Source: Bacteroidota bacterium | Lineage (GTDB): Bacteria > Bacteroidota > Bacteroidia > Bacteroidales > F082 | Reading direction: 5' to 3' | Assembly: GCA_018830105.1 (NCBI GenBank) | Contig: JAHJTC010000004.1 | Span: 62,001 to 126,000 of the forward strand | DNA length: 64,000 bases | Translations under genes and position numbers: made by a program | Part shown: piece by piece, positions 46,095 to 55,552 of the stretch | Position numbering within the stretch: the first letter of the stretch is position 1 | How the letters are laid out: the number at the start of each line of letters is the position of its first letter | Notes under the pieces: generated by a model | Database searches by the model: none | Told to the model about the DNA's origin: nothing | Seen by the model: only the letters and a program-made list of their open reading frames with translations

Positions 46095-47615
46095 ATGAAA
46101 AAAAGAGATCTTCAATGGATTTACAAATTTTCGCTGCTTTTTGCAGTAGCTGCGCTAATCAGCTTTTCATCGTGTAAAAAGGATGACAAAGATGATGAAC
46201 CTGTAGCAAAAAATCCAGTAGCTAGTTTTCAGTTTGAGGTTAGCAGCGCTAATTTTTTAGAAGTTAGCTTCACTAACTTTTCACAGAATGCAACTATTTA
46301 CAGTTGGAATTTTGGTGATGGCCAAACAAGCACTGAAACCAGTCCAACTCATGTTTATGAAAGCGCCGGACAATATGAAGTTGTTCTAACAGCGAGCAAT
46401 GCTGCTGGAGCCTCAGCAAATTTTTCGCAGAATTTGACGATCACCGATCCTAACGATGCTTACAAACTTTTAACAGGAGACGTTTCAAAAACCTGGAAGT
46501 TATTCCGCGAAGGTACTTCAATGTCGCTTGGCGAAAGTTTGGAAAACCCTGCCAACTGGTGGGAAGGTTTGCAGAATGACGGAGCCAGACCTTGTTTATA
46601 TTATCAGGAATTCACTTTCCATTTCGATGGAACCTACGAGTTTAACGACAATGGTATGTTCTGGGGTGAATTCGGTGTATTTGATAACACTGAATTTTTT
46701 GAAGTTTGCTTCGAAGCTATTCCTGGAAACATGATAAACCTGGATGGTGTAGACGTAAGCGCGTGGTTATCCGGAACACATGCCTTTACTTATGATCCTT
46801 CTGTTGGCTCAGCCACCCTCACTGGTGAAGGTGCCTGGATTGGAATTCCTAAGCTTGCTACCACAGGTGCAGTTACTGTTCCTCAATCGAGCGTAACCTT
46901 TAATATTGTTGAAATCGTTCAGGAATCAGGTTACGATCTGATGACAATAGGATTTGATTATGGCGAGGACGGCTATTGGAAAGCTGTTTATGCAAGCTAC
47001 TCCGATCCTTCTTTAGAACCAGAAGTAGTTGAAGAAGCAGCACCTTACGGAGAAGATCTTCCTGATCTTACTCCAACCGAAATGTACAATACATTTGCCT
47101 CTGCTACCGACTTTGTGTTGCTCGACACTGCAGCCGTTTATCCAGGAACAGGTTTAGCCGGCAACGGTGTGGACTTTACCATGGGTGTTGTTGATCCTGC
47201 CGGTGGAGCTACCCCTGTTGGTCAGTACAACAGAGTAGGTCAATATCAGGAACTGCAATTTATGCAGGCAAATGACATTCAGTTTGATAATTTTACTACA
47301 GTTTCGGTTGATGTTTATGTTCCCAGTACCAATGATTTTTCTGGTGACCTGACAAAAACCATCGGTATTATTATAGGAGAAGCCAGTCAAACAGAGCAGT
47401 GGTGGACTGGTCACATTCAATATGATGTTGATCCTGAAAGTGTTGTTCTTGACGAATGGCAAACCTGGACTTTCCAGCTCAATGCTCCTACAAGCGGTGC
47501 TGGCAGTTACACTCCATACGAACGCACTGATCTCGACTTCTTTGCTATATCGATTGGAGGCGGTGGTCATACTGCTCCCGGCACGTTCTACATCCGGAAT
47601 TTCAAATTTGAATAG
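46095..47615 (+). CDS. PKD-domain surface lipoprotein, probable glycan-binding protein
   Basis: Lipoprotein of 506 aa with Cys27 in FSSC followed by KKDDKDDE, an acidic start typical of surface-exported Bacteroidetes lipoproteins. A PKD domain spans about 38-118 (core WNFGDG). A middle domain (about 125-320) begins LLTGDVSKTWKLFREG, a motif common in glycan-binding lipoproteins of this phylum. The C-terminal part (about 340-506) resembles a carbohydrate-binding jelly-roll. As first gene of a locus with GH16, SusC and SusD it is best seen as a surface glycan-binding protein for a beta-glucan; similar PKD proteins occur in marine laminarin loci. No catalytic motif seen. A terminator follows directly. 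Confidence 0.8.
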   Translation: MKKRDLQWIYKFSLLFAVAALISFSSCKKDDKDDEPVAKNPVASFQFEVSSANFLEVSFTNFSQNATIYSWNFGDGQTSTETSPTHVYESAGQYEVVLTASNAAGASANFSQNLTITDPNDAYKLLTGDVSKTWKLFREGTSMSLGESLENPANWWEGLQNDGARPCLYYQEFTFHFDGTYEFNDNGMFWGEFGVFDNTEFFEVCFEAIPGNMINLDGVDVSAWLSGTHAFTYDPSVGSATLTGEGAWIGIPKLATTGAVTVPQSSVTFNIVEIVQESGYDLMTIGFDYGEDGYWKAVYASYSDPSLEPEVVEEAAPYGEDLPDLTPTEMYNTFASATDFVLLDTAAVYPGTGLAGNGVDFTMGVVDPAGGATPVGQYNRVGQYQELQFMQANDIQFDNFTTVSVDVYVPSTNDFSGDLTKTIGIIIGEASQTEQWWTGHIQYDVDPESVVLDEWQTWTFQLNAPTSGAGSYTPYERTDLDFFAISIGGGGHTAPGTFYIRNFKFE

Positions 47616-47625
47616 ATAACAATAT

Positions 47626-47660
47626 AGCTGTGGTCTCTCTTTTGAGGCCACAGCTTTTTT
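47626..47660 (+). terminator. Intrinsic terminator inside the PUL
   Basis: 12-bp stem agctgtggtctc / gaggccacagct with one G-T wobble, 6-base loop and six T. It starts 11 bases after the PKD-lipoprotein stop and ends 13 bases before the GH16 start. Partial read-through would make the first gene more abundant than the rest. Confidence 0.85.
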
Positions 47661-47672
47661 ATTTGCTTTAGC

Positions 47673-48788
47673 ATGAGAATCACGTTTACTCTGGGTTTAC
47701 TTCTATTGCTTTTGTCAGGTTATTCCTGTGAAAAAAAAACTGAAGAACCTCAAAATGATTTACCTTCCAGCCTCACGATTGATTTACTCAGCGTGAATCA
47801 TGAAACAGCAGAGGTCGTTTTTCAGGCAACTGCTGTGAATGCCACCAGGTTTGAGTTTTTCCCTGGTGATGCTGAATCACCCGCCCTATCTAATTCAGAT
47901 GGATTTTTTGAATATCAATTTGACAGTCCGGGTAATTACCCTTATGCCGTTAGGGCTTATGGAGCTTCAGACAAGTACATTAAGGCTGATGGTATAGTAG
48001 AAATTATCGCTCCAGAAGTTGAAGTGCCATTAAATCAGGGATATTTTTCTCCTGAATCCTATTCTGGTTACCAATTAACTTGGTATGATGAATTCAATGG
48101 ATCAGGCATAGATGAGCAAAAATGGGGTTTTGATCTTGGTGATGGCTGCCCTAATCTCTGTGGATGGGGAAACAATGAACTGGAGTTTTACCGGCGCGAA
48201 AATGCCAGCGTAAGCGGTGGAACGCTGATCATCGAAGCAAAAAACCAATATTTTCAGAATAGAAATTATACCTCAGCCAAACTCAAAACGAGCGATAAGT
48301 TTTCATTTCGTTATGGAAGGGTTGATATTCGTGCGCTTTTGCCAAAAGGACAAGGGCTATGGCCGGCTTTATGGATGCTCGGCGACAATATCAATACGGT
48401 GGGCTGGCCGGCTAGTGGTGAGATTGATATCATGGAAATGCGTGGTGGAGGAGGACGTGAAAATCAGGTGCTGGGGACAATGCACTGGGACAATGATTGT
48501 CATTCACATATTGGCGGAGCTTATACAAAGAGTTCTGGAACCTTTGCAGAGGCTTATCACGTTTTTAGCATCGTTTGGGACGAAACAGCAATCCGCTGGT
48601 ATGTTAATAATCAGGAATTCTATGTAGCTGATATTACATCAGCTAATATGACTGAATTCCATCAAAATTTCTGGTTGATTTTTAATGTGGCAGTCGGTGG
48701 AAATTTCGGAGGAGATCCCGATTTCACCACAATTTTTCCTCAAAAAATGAAAGTGGATTATGTTCGGGTTTTTCAACACCTAAAGTAA
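47673..48788 (+). CDS. GH16 family endo-beta-glucanase (laminarinase-like) lipoprotein
   Basis: Protein of 371 aa with lipoprotein signal (Cys19), a short PKD-like N-terminal domain (about 30-110) and a GH16 catalytic domain (about 128-371). The catalytic motif GEIDIMEMRG gives Glu250 as nucleophile, Asp252 and Glu255 as acid/base. The WYDEFNGSGIDEQKW start, the GLWPALWML strand and the FNVAVGGNFGG strand are typical of bacterial laminarinase-type GH16 members acting on beta-1,3 or mixed-linkage glucans. A lipid anchor suggests surface cleavage before import by the SusC-SusD pair just downstream. Close agar- or porphyran-specific relatives cannot be fully excluded. Confidence 0.92.
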   Translation: MRITFTLGLLLLLLSGYSCEKKTEEPQNDLPSSLTIDLLSVNHETAEVVFQATAVNATRFEFFPGDAESPALSNSDGFFEYQFDSPGNYPYAVRAYGASDKYIKADGIVEIIAPEVEVPLNQGYFSPESYSGYQLTWYDEFNGSGIDEQKWGFDLGDGCPNLCGWGNNELEFYRRENASVSGGTLIIEAKNQYFQNRNYTSAKLKTSDKFSFRYGRVDIRALLPKGQGLWPALWMLGDNINTVGWPASGEIDIMEMRGGGGRENQVLGTMHWDNDCHSHIGGAYTKSSGTFAEAYHVFSIVWDETAIRWYVNNQEFYVADITSANMTEFHQNFWLIFNVAVGGNFGGDPDFTTIFPQKMKVDYVRVFQHLK

Positions 48789-48830
48789 AACCCTTTAAAA
48801 GTATTAAGCATTAAACTAAAATTACATGAG

Positions 48831-51800
48831 ATGAACCGACAAATTTACAGATTATTTACACTTGCTTTATTTATCCTACTGGCAGGAGGTATTCAGGCTC
48901 AAGGATTTACCGTAAAGGGAAACGTTTTAGATGAAGAAAGCAATTTTGGTATCCCCGGCGCTTCAGTCATCGAAAAAGGAACCTTAAATGGTACAATAAC
49001 AGATATCGATGGTAATTACACCATAACAGTTAAGGATGGTCAGGCAACCCTGGAGTTTGCATATGTAGGCTACGAAAGCCAAACCATTGCTGTTAACGAT
49101 CAGCCGATTATCAATGTAGTGATGGGTTATGAACTCACTGAATTGAATGAGGTTATTGTAATTGGTTATGGTACACAAAAGAAGAAAGTAGTTACAGGTG
49201 CCATTGCTACTGTTAGTGCCGAAGACATCAGTTCTACGCCCATTTTACGTGCTGACCAGGCCATGCAGGGGCGCACAGCGGGTGTTCAGGTTACCAATTT
49301 GTCAGGACAGCCTGGCGAAGCACCAACCGTGCGCATCCGCGGAGCCGGAACAACTGGCAATGCCGACCCGCTCTACATTGTTGACGGAATGGCAGTTGGA
49401 GGAATAGAATACCTGAATCCGGGCGATATCGAATCGATCGACGTGTTGAAAGATGCGGCTTCCGCTGCCATTTATGGAGCCAGAGCTGCTAATGGTGTGG
49501 TACTGATTACAACCAAAAAGGGCAAGGCCGGAACAATGAATCTGACTTATTCGGGCTATTACGGCATTCAAAATGTAGCGCGATCCATTAATATGCTGGG
49601 TGCAGATGATTACCGCATGCTGATGAACGAAGGTGCACGCAATGCTGGACTTACAGAGCCTTTTGATCTGAATGAGATTCCCCGTTTTGATACAGATTGG
49701 CAGGAAGTTATGTTCGAAAAAAATGTGCCAATGGTTAACCATGAGTTATCAGTTACAGGTGGTACAGAAAAGTCTTCCTATGCTTCTTCTCTCTCCTATT
49801 TCTCTCAACAGGGGATTATCGGGGGAGAGAAATCGCAATTTGATCGTATTACAGCACGTATCAACTCCAATCATAAGGTTACAGAAAAGTTTTCTTTCGG
49901 AAACAACTTGTCCTATTCACATATTGTGCGTCGTGGCATTAGCAGCAATACTTCCTTCAACGGAGCATACAGCAGCGCCTTAAATTTGGATCCGCTCACT
50001 CCCGTATTTGAGACCGATCCTGCTATTTTAAGGCAGTCTCCCTATTCTGATGAACCAGTTGTCCGTGATGCTAACGGACAGTATTATGGTATCTCCGATA
50101 CTGTGGGTGGAGAAGTGGTTAATCCAATGGCTTTGCTCGAAATACAAAATCAGGAAACCCGCGTGGATAAAGTGGTAGGAAATGTTTTTGGAGAGTATGA
50201 AGTAATTGAAGGATTGAAGGTGCGTTCCAGTTTGGGAATCGATTTGGCTTACGTGCTTAACGATTCCTACAGGCCCTTATTTTTCCTGAATGGCGCGCAG
50301 AACAACACTGAGAAAACTTCTGTTTTCAAGGGAATGGATCGTTATTTTACCTGGCAATGGGAAAACACGGTTTCATACAGTAAAAAGATCAATGATCACT
50401 CATTTTCAGTACTCGTTGGAACAACGGCCAGTGAGTCGAAATATGAAGATTTAACGGGTTTTAATGCCAAGGTGCCGACCACCGATCCCGATAATATTTA
50501 CCTGGATATGGCCACCGATACGGCATGGATTGCAACTGGAGGTGCCTGGCATTCAGCTTTATTCTCTACTTTTGGTCGTATCACTTATGATTTTCAAAGC
50601 CGCTATGCCTTTACAGGAATTATCCGCCGTGATGGTTCTTCGAAATTTGGCGCAAACAACCGCTATGGTATCTTCCCTTCAGTTGGGTTTTCATGGCTGG
50701 TTTCTGAAGAAAGCTTCATGCCAAAGATCGACCAAATCAGTTTCATTAAGTTGAGGGCTTCCTACGGTATAAATGGTAACCAGGAAATTGGAAATTATCA
50801 GTTTGTTTCTACCATTGATAAATCCCGCGGATACATCTTTGGAAATGGAAGAATTGTAGGTGCTTCTCCTTCTTTTATAGAAAATGCTGATATCAGATGG
50901 GAAGAATCTGAACAAATCGATATCGCACTCGATTTAGGTGCATTTAACAACAGACTAAATGTTACTGTTGACTATTATGTGAAGACAACAAACGGTTTGC
51001 TGGAACGTATTCCAATTCCTGGTCATGTGGGTAACGATCCGCCAGTGGCTAATGTGGGTAGCGTTCAAAACCGCGGTGTTGAGCTTTCCATCAACTGGCG
51101 TCACTATTTGGATGACCTCAAGTATTCAATCGGATTTAATGCCTCCTACAACAAAAATGAAATGACAAAAATCGGTAATGAGAATGGCTTTATTAATGGT
51201 GCCACTTGGGGAGTATCTGGTTTTGTGACACGTGCTGAAGTAGGTTTGCCGATTGGTTATTTCTGGGGCTACAAAACAGATGGAATTTTCCAGAATGAAA
51301 CTGAAGTTTTTCAACACATTGGCAGCACAGGTAATCTTTTGCAAAAAAATGCCGTCCCCGGCGATGTGCGCTTTGTTGACGTAAACGGTGATGGCAAGAT
51401 CAGTGAGGACGACCGCACTATGATTGGTAATCCTACACCTGACTGGACAATAGGCATGAATGGATCTGTTGAATATAAAAATTTCGATGTATCTTTCCTT
51501 TTCACAGCCTCAATCGGAAATGATATCTTCAATGGCGCCCAAAGGCAGGATTTGCAATATACTAACCGCCCGGAGGATATTCTTGGCCGCTGGACAGGCG
51601 AAGGTACCTCGAACGAAATTCCGCGCTACACCTTTAGTGATGTGAATAATAATTACCGTGTATCCGATATGTACATTGAGGATGGATCTTATGCACGTCT
51701 CAAAAACTTCCAGATTGGATATAACTTACCCAAGCGCGTGATTAGCCGCTTTGGAGCTGTCAACTGGCGCTTCTATATCTCCGGCGAGAACCTGCTGACC

Positions 51801-51923
51801 ATCACTGGTTATTCTGGTGCTGATCCGGAAATCGGAGCCATGAGCTCATTCGATATCGGTATCGACCGTGGTATCTATCCACAGGCCAGAATTTTCCGAT
51901 TTGGTACTACAATTACTTTTTAA
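48831..51923 (+). CDS. SusC/RagA family TonB-linked outer-membrane glycan importer
   Basis: Outer-membrane transporter of 1030 aa. Signal peptide about 1-24, carboxypeptidase-regulatory-like domain about 26-110 (GNVLDEESNFGIPGASV), then the SusC signature ELNEVIVIGYGTQKKKVVTG (about 104-123) and plug end VLKDAASAAIYGARAANGVV, then a long beta barrel ending FRFGTTITF. It imports oligosaccharides with the SusD lipoprotein encoded 19 bases downstream, powered by a TonB-ExbBD complex. The GH16 neighbour points to beta-glucan fragments as cargo (inference). No promoter seen in the 42-base gap upstream; it is likely on the GH16 transcript. Confidence 0.96.
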   Translation: MNRQIYRLFTLALFILLAGGIQAQGFTVKGNVLDEESNFGIPGASVIEKGTLNGTITDIDGNYTITVKDGQATLEFAYVGYESQTIAVNDQPIINVVMGYELTELNEVIVIGYGTQKKKVVTGAIATVSAEDISSTPILRADQAMQGRTAGVQVTNLSGQPGEAPTVRIRGAGTTGNADPLYIVDGMAVGGIEYLNPGDIESIDVLKDAASAAIYGARAANGVVLITTKKGKAGTMNLTYSGYYGIQNVARSINMLGADDYRMLMNEGARNAGLTEPFDLNEIPRFDTDWQEVMFEKNVPMVNHELSVTGGTEKSSYASSLSYFSQQGIIGGEKSQFDRITARINSNHKVTEKFSFGNNLSYSHIVRRGISSNTSFNGAYSSALNLDPLTPVFETDPAILRQSPYSDEPVVRDANGQYYGISDTVGGEVVNPMALLEIQNQETRVDKVVGNVFGEYEVIEGLKVRSSLGIDLAYVLNDSYRPLFFLNGAQNNTEKTSVFKGMDRYFTWQWENTVSYSKKINDHSFSVLVGTTASESKYEDLTGFNAKVPTTDPDNIYLDMATDTAWIATGGAWHSALFSTFGRITYDFQSRYAFTGIIRRDGSSKFGANNRYGIFPSVGFSWLVSEESFMPKIDQISFIKLRASYGINGNQEIGNYQFVSTIDKSRGYIFGNGRIVGASPSFIENADIRWEESEQIDIALDLGAFNNRLNVTVDYYVKTTNGLLERIPIPGHVGNDPPVANVGSVQNRGVELSINWRHYLDDLKYSIGFNASYNKNEMTKIGNENGFINGATWGVSGFVTRAEVGLPIGYFWGYKTDGIFQNETEVFQHIGSTGNLLQKNAVPGDVRFVDVNGDGKISEDDRTMIGNPTPDWTIGMNGSVEYKNFDVSFLFTASIGNDIFNGAQRQDLQYTNRPEDILGRWTGEGTSNEIPRYTFSDVNNNYRVSDMYIEDGSYARLKNFQIGYNLPKRVISRFGAVNWRFYISGENLLTITGYSGADPEIGAMSSFDIGIDRGIYPQARIFRFGTTITF

Positions 51924-51942
51924 CGCTAAAAACGCTTAAACC

Positions 51943-53499
51943 ATGAAAAGAAAAAGTCAATTCATAAGTTTAGTGATCTTATTGGCCTTTACGCTATCGG
52001 CCTGTAAGAAAGACTTCCTGGAACGTAATCCGCTCGATGAGGAGGTAACTTCAAGTTTTTATAAAACAGAAAATGATGCCATGGAGGCTTTGGTTGCCGT
52101 GTACGATGTGCTTGGTTATCAATCGCAGCCAGGCATGGCATGGGCGCCTTTTGTCACGGTATCTGATATTTTATCGGACGATTCTTTTGCTGGTGGGGCA
52201 GATGCTAATGATGGTCAGGACGAAAATGAACTCAATACCTTTAATATCCCAACTACCAATCTTATGGTTCACACCATCTGGATGAAGAATTATGTGGGAA
52301 TCTACAGGGCAAATCTTTTGCTCGAAAAAATAGAGGGTATTGATGCTTCTGACGAATTTAAAACCAGGCTGATTGCCGAAAGCAAGTTTCTGAGGGCCTA
52401 TTTCTATTTCGATCAGGTTCGCTTTTTCGAGAATATTCCTTTGTTGCTCAACACAATAAAAGGACCTTCAGAATACAGTCAGGAACAGGCTACTCCAGCT
52501 GAAGTTTACGATCAAATTGCACTGGATCTCGTTGAATCTATGGCAGATCTTCCTGAAATACTCGATCCGGCTCAGGCAGGCCGTGTAACAAAATGGGCTG
52601 CACAGGCATTGCTGGCAAGGGTTTACCTGTTTTATAATGGTGTTTACAATGCAGAACTGAATGCAGGTGAAACTGTAATTGATCGGGCAGCTGTGTTAGT
52701 ATACCTGGAAGAATTGATCGCCAATAGCGGGCATGATTTGTTCGAAAATTACGAAACAAACTTCAAGCTGGCCGGCGAGTTTGGTATTGAATCAGTTTTG
52801 GAAGTTTCCTATGGTGATACGCCAGCATGGTGGGACTGGGATTATGTTCGCGGAGGCGAAGGTAATCTGGCAGCTCAGATGCAGGGTCCTCGCGTTACCT
52901 TATCTGACAATTGGGACAGGGGCTGGAGTTTTGCTCCCGTAAATCAAAAATTGGTAAACGACCTACAGGATGATCCGCGTTTTGAATATACCGTTTTGAC
53001 GCAAGAGGAACTCGATGGCAATTTGAATATTGGCTATCAGCATACCGGATATTTTTCCAAAAAATACACTTCGGATGCCGAGCATTGGAGTGCCGACGGA
53101 CAATTCGAACTGAACAGAACATGTAATTTCCGTGTGATTCGTTTTTCAGATGTGTTATTAATGGCAGCCGAACTGGGAAGCCCCAATGCACAAAACTACC
53201 TTGATCGTGTGCGTGCACGTGTGGGTTTGGGAAGTATTCCGGCTACCATGGAAAACATTATGAAAGAAAGACGTTTGGAATTATCCCTCGAAGGAGTCCG
53301 CTACTTTGATGTATTGCGACAAGGTATGGCTTTTGCCAGCCAGGAATTCACTGTTGTGGGACTGCGTGGTCCAAATTACGTAGGCGATCAGCAACTATTT
53401 GATGTGACTTTCGATGCTGCTCCAAAAGGCTTTTTGCCTATCCCGCAAACTGAAATGGATCTGTCAGCAGGTGCTTTCAACCAAAATGACGGATACTAA
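51943..53499 (+). CDS. SusD/RagB family glycan-binding lipoprotein
   Basis: Lid lipoprotein of the neighbouring SusC, 518 aa, lipobox LSAC with Cys21 followed by KKDFLERNPLDE. The family stretch LRAYFYFDQVRFFENIPLLL lies near 143-162 and the C-terminal ERRLELSLEGVRYFDVLRQG near 445-464. The helical TPR-like core binds the glycan and closes the SusC barrel. It follows SusC after 19 bases on the same transcript. Specificity is not readable from sequence. A 397-base gap follows it. Confidence 0.96.
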   Translation: MKRKSQFISLVILLAFTLSACKKDFLERNPLDEEVTSSFYKTENDAMEALVAVYDVLGYQSQPGMAWAPFVTVSDILSDDSFAGGADANDGQDENELNTFNIPTTNLMVHTIWMKNYVGIYRANLLLEKIEGIDASDEFKTRLIAESKFLRAYFYFDQVRFFENIPLLLNTIKGPSEYSQEQATPAEVYDQIALDLVESMADLPEILDPAQAGRVTKWAAQALLARVYLFYNGVYNAELNAGETVIDRAAVLVYLEELIANSGHDLFENYETNFKLAGEFGIESVLEVSYGDTPAWWDWDYVRGGEGNLAAQMQGPRVTLSDNWDRGWSFAPVNQKLVNDLQDDPRFEYTVLTQEELDGNLNIGYQHTGYFSKKYTSDAEHWSADGQFELNRTCNFRVIRFSDVLLMAAELGSPNAQNYLDRVRARVGLGSIPATMENIMKERRLELSLEGVRYFDVLRQGMAFASQEFTVVGLRGPNYVGDQQLFDVTFDAAPKGFLPIPQTEMDLSAGAFNQNDGY

Positions 53500-53896
53500 A
53501 ATCATCATTTGCGAACCGAAAGATTGCTTTTTTTCAAGCAATCAAGCTCTAGGATAAATAAAATCCTAAAGATATCATAAGTCAAGTTTTTTGTCAATCG
53601 TTTCCATGGCATGCATTGCTCCCTGAGCAAAAGTGTCATGGAGGCGTAGCTTGACACGCTCATAAAAAAAGTTGCCGATAATAATTATATAGGTAGATGA
53701 GCATCGATAAATCCCTGCAAATATCAGTTTTGCAGTTGAAGTAGAAAATGAAGCAGAAAATTGAAAATACATTCAATTAAAATATTCAGAGTGTATAAAA
53801 ATCGTTCAGCGTCAATGTGTTGAGCAAACAAGGCATTTAATCGCCTTGCTTTTTCAAGGAAATTATTCTTCGATCAAGATTGAAAAATTAAAATGT
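53500..53896. other. Intergenic region between SusD and sugar porter
   Basis: 397 bases. It holds a hairpin at 53522-53543 (gattgctt / aagcaatc) without a T-run behind it, and a LacI-like half-conserved palindrome at 53593-53606. A minus-strand open frame at 53575-53772 has no recognisable product and I do not call it a gene. A promoter for the sugar porter is expected here. Confidence 0.5.
53593..53606 (-). promoter_or_regulatory. Possible second LacI-type operator
   Basis: On the minus strand this reads TGGAAACGATTGAC, identical to the 45932-45945 palindrome at 11 of 14 positions including the central AAACGATTG. It lies about 290 bases before the sugar porter start. Confidence 0.35.
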
Positions 53897-55471
53897 ATGA
53901 CAAAACAGGATCGCTACACCGTTAAATTAACCATGATTGTTGCTCTGGGCGGCTTTTTAATGGGATTTGATGCCTCTGTTATTTCGGGTGTCATAAAATT
54001 TATTGAGCCTGAATTTAATCTCAGTAAATTGCAACTTGGCTGGGCAGTGAGCTCTCTCACGCTCACATCCACCCTGGCTATGATGATAGCCGGGCCACTA
54101 AGCACGCATTATGGACGAAGAACAATCCTTAAATGGGCAGCCCTGTTGTATGCTGTATCTGCCATAGGCTCTGCCTTGGCGCCAGATTTTACTACTTTGG
54201 TGATTGCACGTATGCTTGGTGGCTTTGGTGTTGGCGCTTCATTGATTATTGCACCGGTTTATATTGCCGAAATTTCTCAGCCTCACCTGCGTGGACGCAT
54301 GGTGTCTTTTAATCAGCTCAATATTGTTTTGGGGATTTCAGTCGCATTCTTTACAAATTATTTGATCTTGCAATGGGGCAAAAGTGATGCAGCTTGGGCG
54401 CAGTTGCTTGGTTTCGGTGCTTATAATTGGCGCTGGATGTTGGGACTTGAGACCATCCCTGCAGTGATTTATTTTGTAGCGCTCTTTGCTGTGCCCAGAA
54501 GCCCGCGCTGGCTATTTATGAAAAATAAAGTTGAAGAAGCCCGGCAAGTGCTGGCAAGGATTACTGTTGATCAAAAGCTGGAAGAATTGATACAGAGTAT
54601 TCGAAAAAGCCTGGATGCTAACGATACCTCAAAAAAAGTTCCTTTTACGCAGTTATTCAAGCCGGCGCTCCGATTGGTGCTGATCATTGGAATTACTGTT
54701 GCTGTTCTGCAACAAATCACCGGAATAAATTCCGTTTTCTTTTATGCTCCAATGATTTTTGAGCAGTCGGGAATAGGCGCTGATGCTTCATTTTCTCAGG
54801 CAATTCTTGTTGGGCTTACTAACCTGCTTTTCACGATTTTTGCCATACTGTTTATTGACCGCTTCGGACGTAAGCTTTTGCTGATTGGTGGACTATCTGG
54901 TATTGCTGTGAGTATGTTTGTGCTTGCCTGGGGTTTTCATCAGGCAACATACACTATTCAGGAAAATGCATTGGAAGAGTTGGCGGGCTATGTTTCTGTC
55001 GAAAAAATTAAACCTATTGTCGGACTGACCTACGAATCTGATGTAGCTTTTAAAGAAGCGCTCTCAATTAATCTGGGAAGCGACGAAGCCGTTAGGGCAG
55101 AAGGTGAGTTATTGAAAGCAGCAGCCACCATGAATCCATTGCTGATTTTAGGCGGTATTCTTGGTTTTGTAGCATCTTTCGCTATCTCTATCGGGCCGGT
55201 GATGTGGGTGTTGTTTTCTGAAATATTTCCCAATTATATTCGTGGCCTGGCAATTTCTTTTGTTGGATTTATAAATTCCGGTGTCAGCTTTTTAGTGCAG
55301 CTGGTATTCCCTTGGGAGCTGGCATCATTTGGTAGCGCATTAACCTTTCTGATATACGGTCTCTTTGCCGTGATAGGATTAATCATTATCTCATCGCTTT
55401 TGCCTGAAACAAAAAATAAGTCACTGGAGGAGTTAGAAATAATGTTGATCAAAGAACCCCGGAAAATTTAA
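53897..55471 (+). CDS. MFS sugar porter family transporter
   Basis: Inner-membrane sugar:proton symporter of 524 aa from ATG 53897 (MTKQDRYTVKL); the frame is open upstream to 53846 but adds a non-conserved stretch. Twelve helices are predicted. Sugar-porter signatures are present: GFLMGFDASVISG in helix 1, YGRR after helix 2, SQPHLRGRMVSFNQL, RSPRWL after helix 6, QQITGINSVFFYAP in helix 7 and FSEIFPNYIRG near the end. An insert of about 70 residues between helices 9 and 10 is longer than usual. In this locus it likely carries the released glucose or short oligosaccharide into the cytoplasm. Confidence 0.93.
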   Translation: MTKQDRYTVKLTMIVALGGFLMGFDASVISGVIKFIEPEFNLSKLQLGWAVSSLTLTSTLAMMIAGPLSTHYGRRTILKWAALLYAVSAIGSALAPDFTTLVIARMLGGFGVGASLIIAPVYIAEISQPHLRGRMVSFNQLNIVLGISVAFFTNYLILQWGKSDAAWAQLLGFGAYNWRWMLGLETIPAVIYFVALFAVPRSPRWLFMKNKVEEARQVLARITVDQKLEELIQSIRKSLDANDTSKKVPFTQLFKPALRLVLIIGITVAVLQQITGINSVFFYAPMIFEQSGIGADASFSQAILVGLTNLLFTIFAILFIDRFGRKLLLIGGLSGIAVSMFVLAWGFHQATYTIQENALEELAGYVSVEKIKPIVGLTYESDVAFKEALSINLGSDEAVRAEGELLKAAATMNPLLILGGILGFVASFAISIGPVMWVLFSEIFPNYIRGLAISFVGFINSGVSFLVQLVFPWELASFGSALTFLIYGLFAVIGLIIISSLLPETKNKSLEELEIMLIKEPRKI

Positions 55472-55552
55472 TGACTTTTTATAGCTGATCAATGAATAAA
55501 AAAAATGAATCATGTGGCTTAAAACCTCTTTAAAATTATAAAAAAATAATAT

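Noticed and set aside
45870-46115. Minus-strand open frame of 81 codons overlapping the start of the PKD lipoprotein gene
   Set aside because: It overlaps the operator region and the first codons of a secure gene, has an atypical composition (Asn/Ser/Phe rich from A/T-rich DNA) and no recognisable motif.
53522-53543. 8-bp hairpin after SusD as a terminator
   Set aside because: The stem is perfect but there is no T-run after it on either strand; the T's are in the loop. Not called as an intrinsic terminator.
53575-53772. Minus-strand open frame of 65 codons in the SusD-porter gap
   Set aside because: No recognisable domain and no terminator or promoter signals; it covers the possible operator. 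Most likely a chance open frame.
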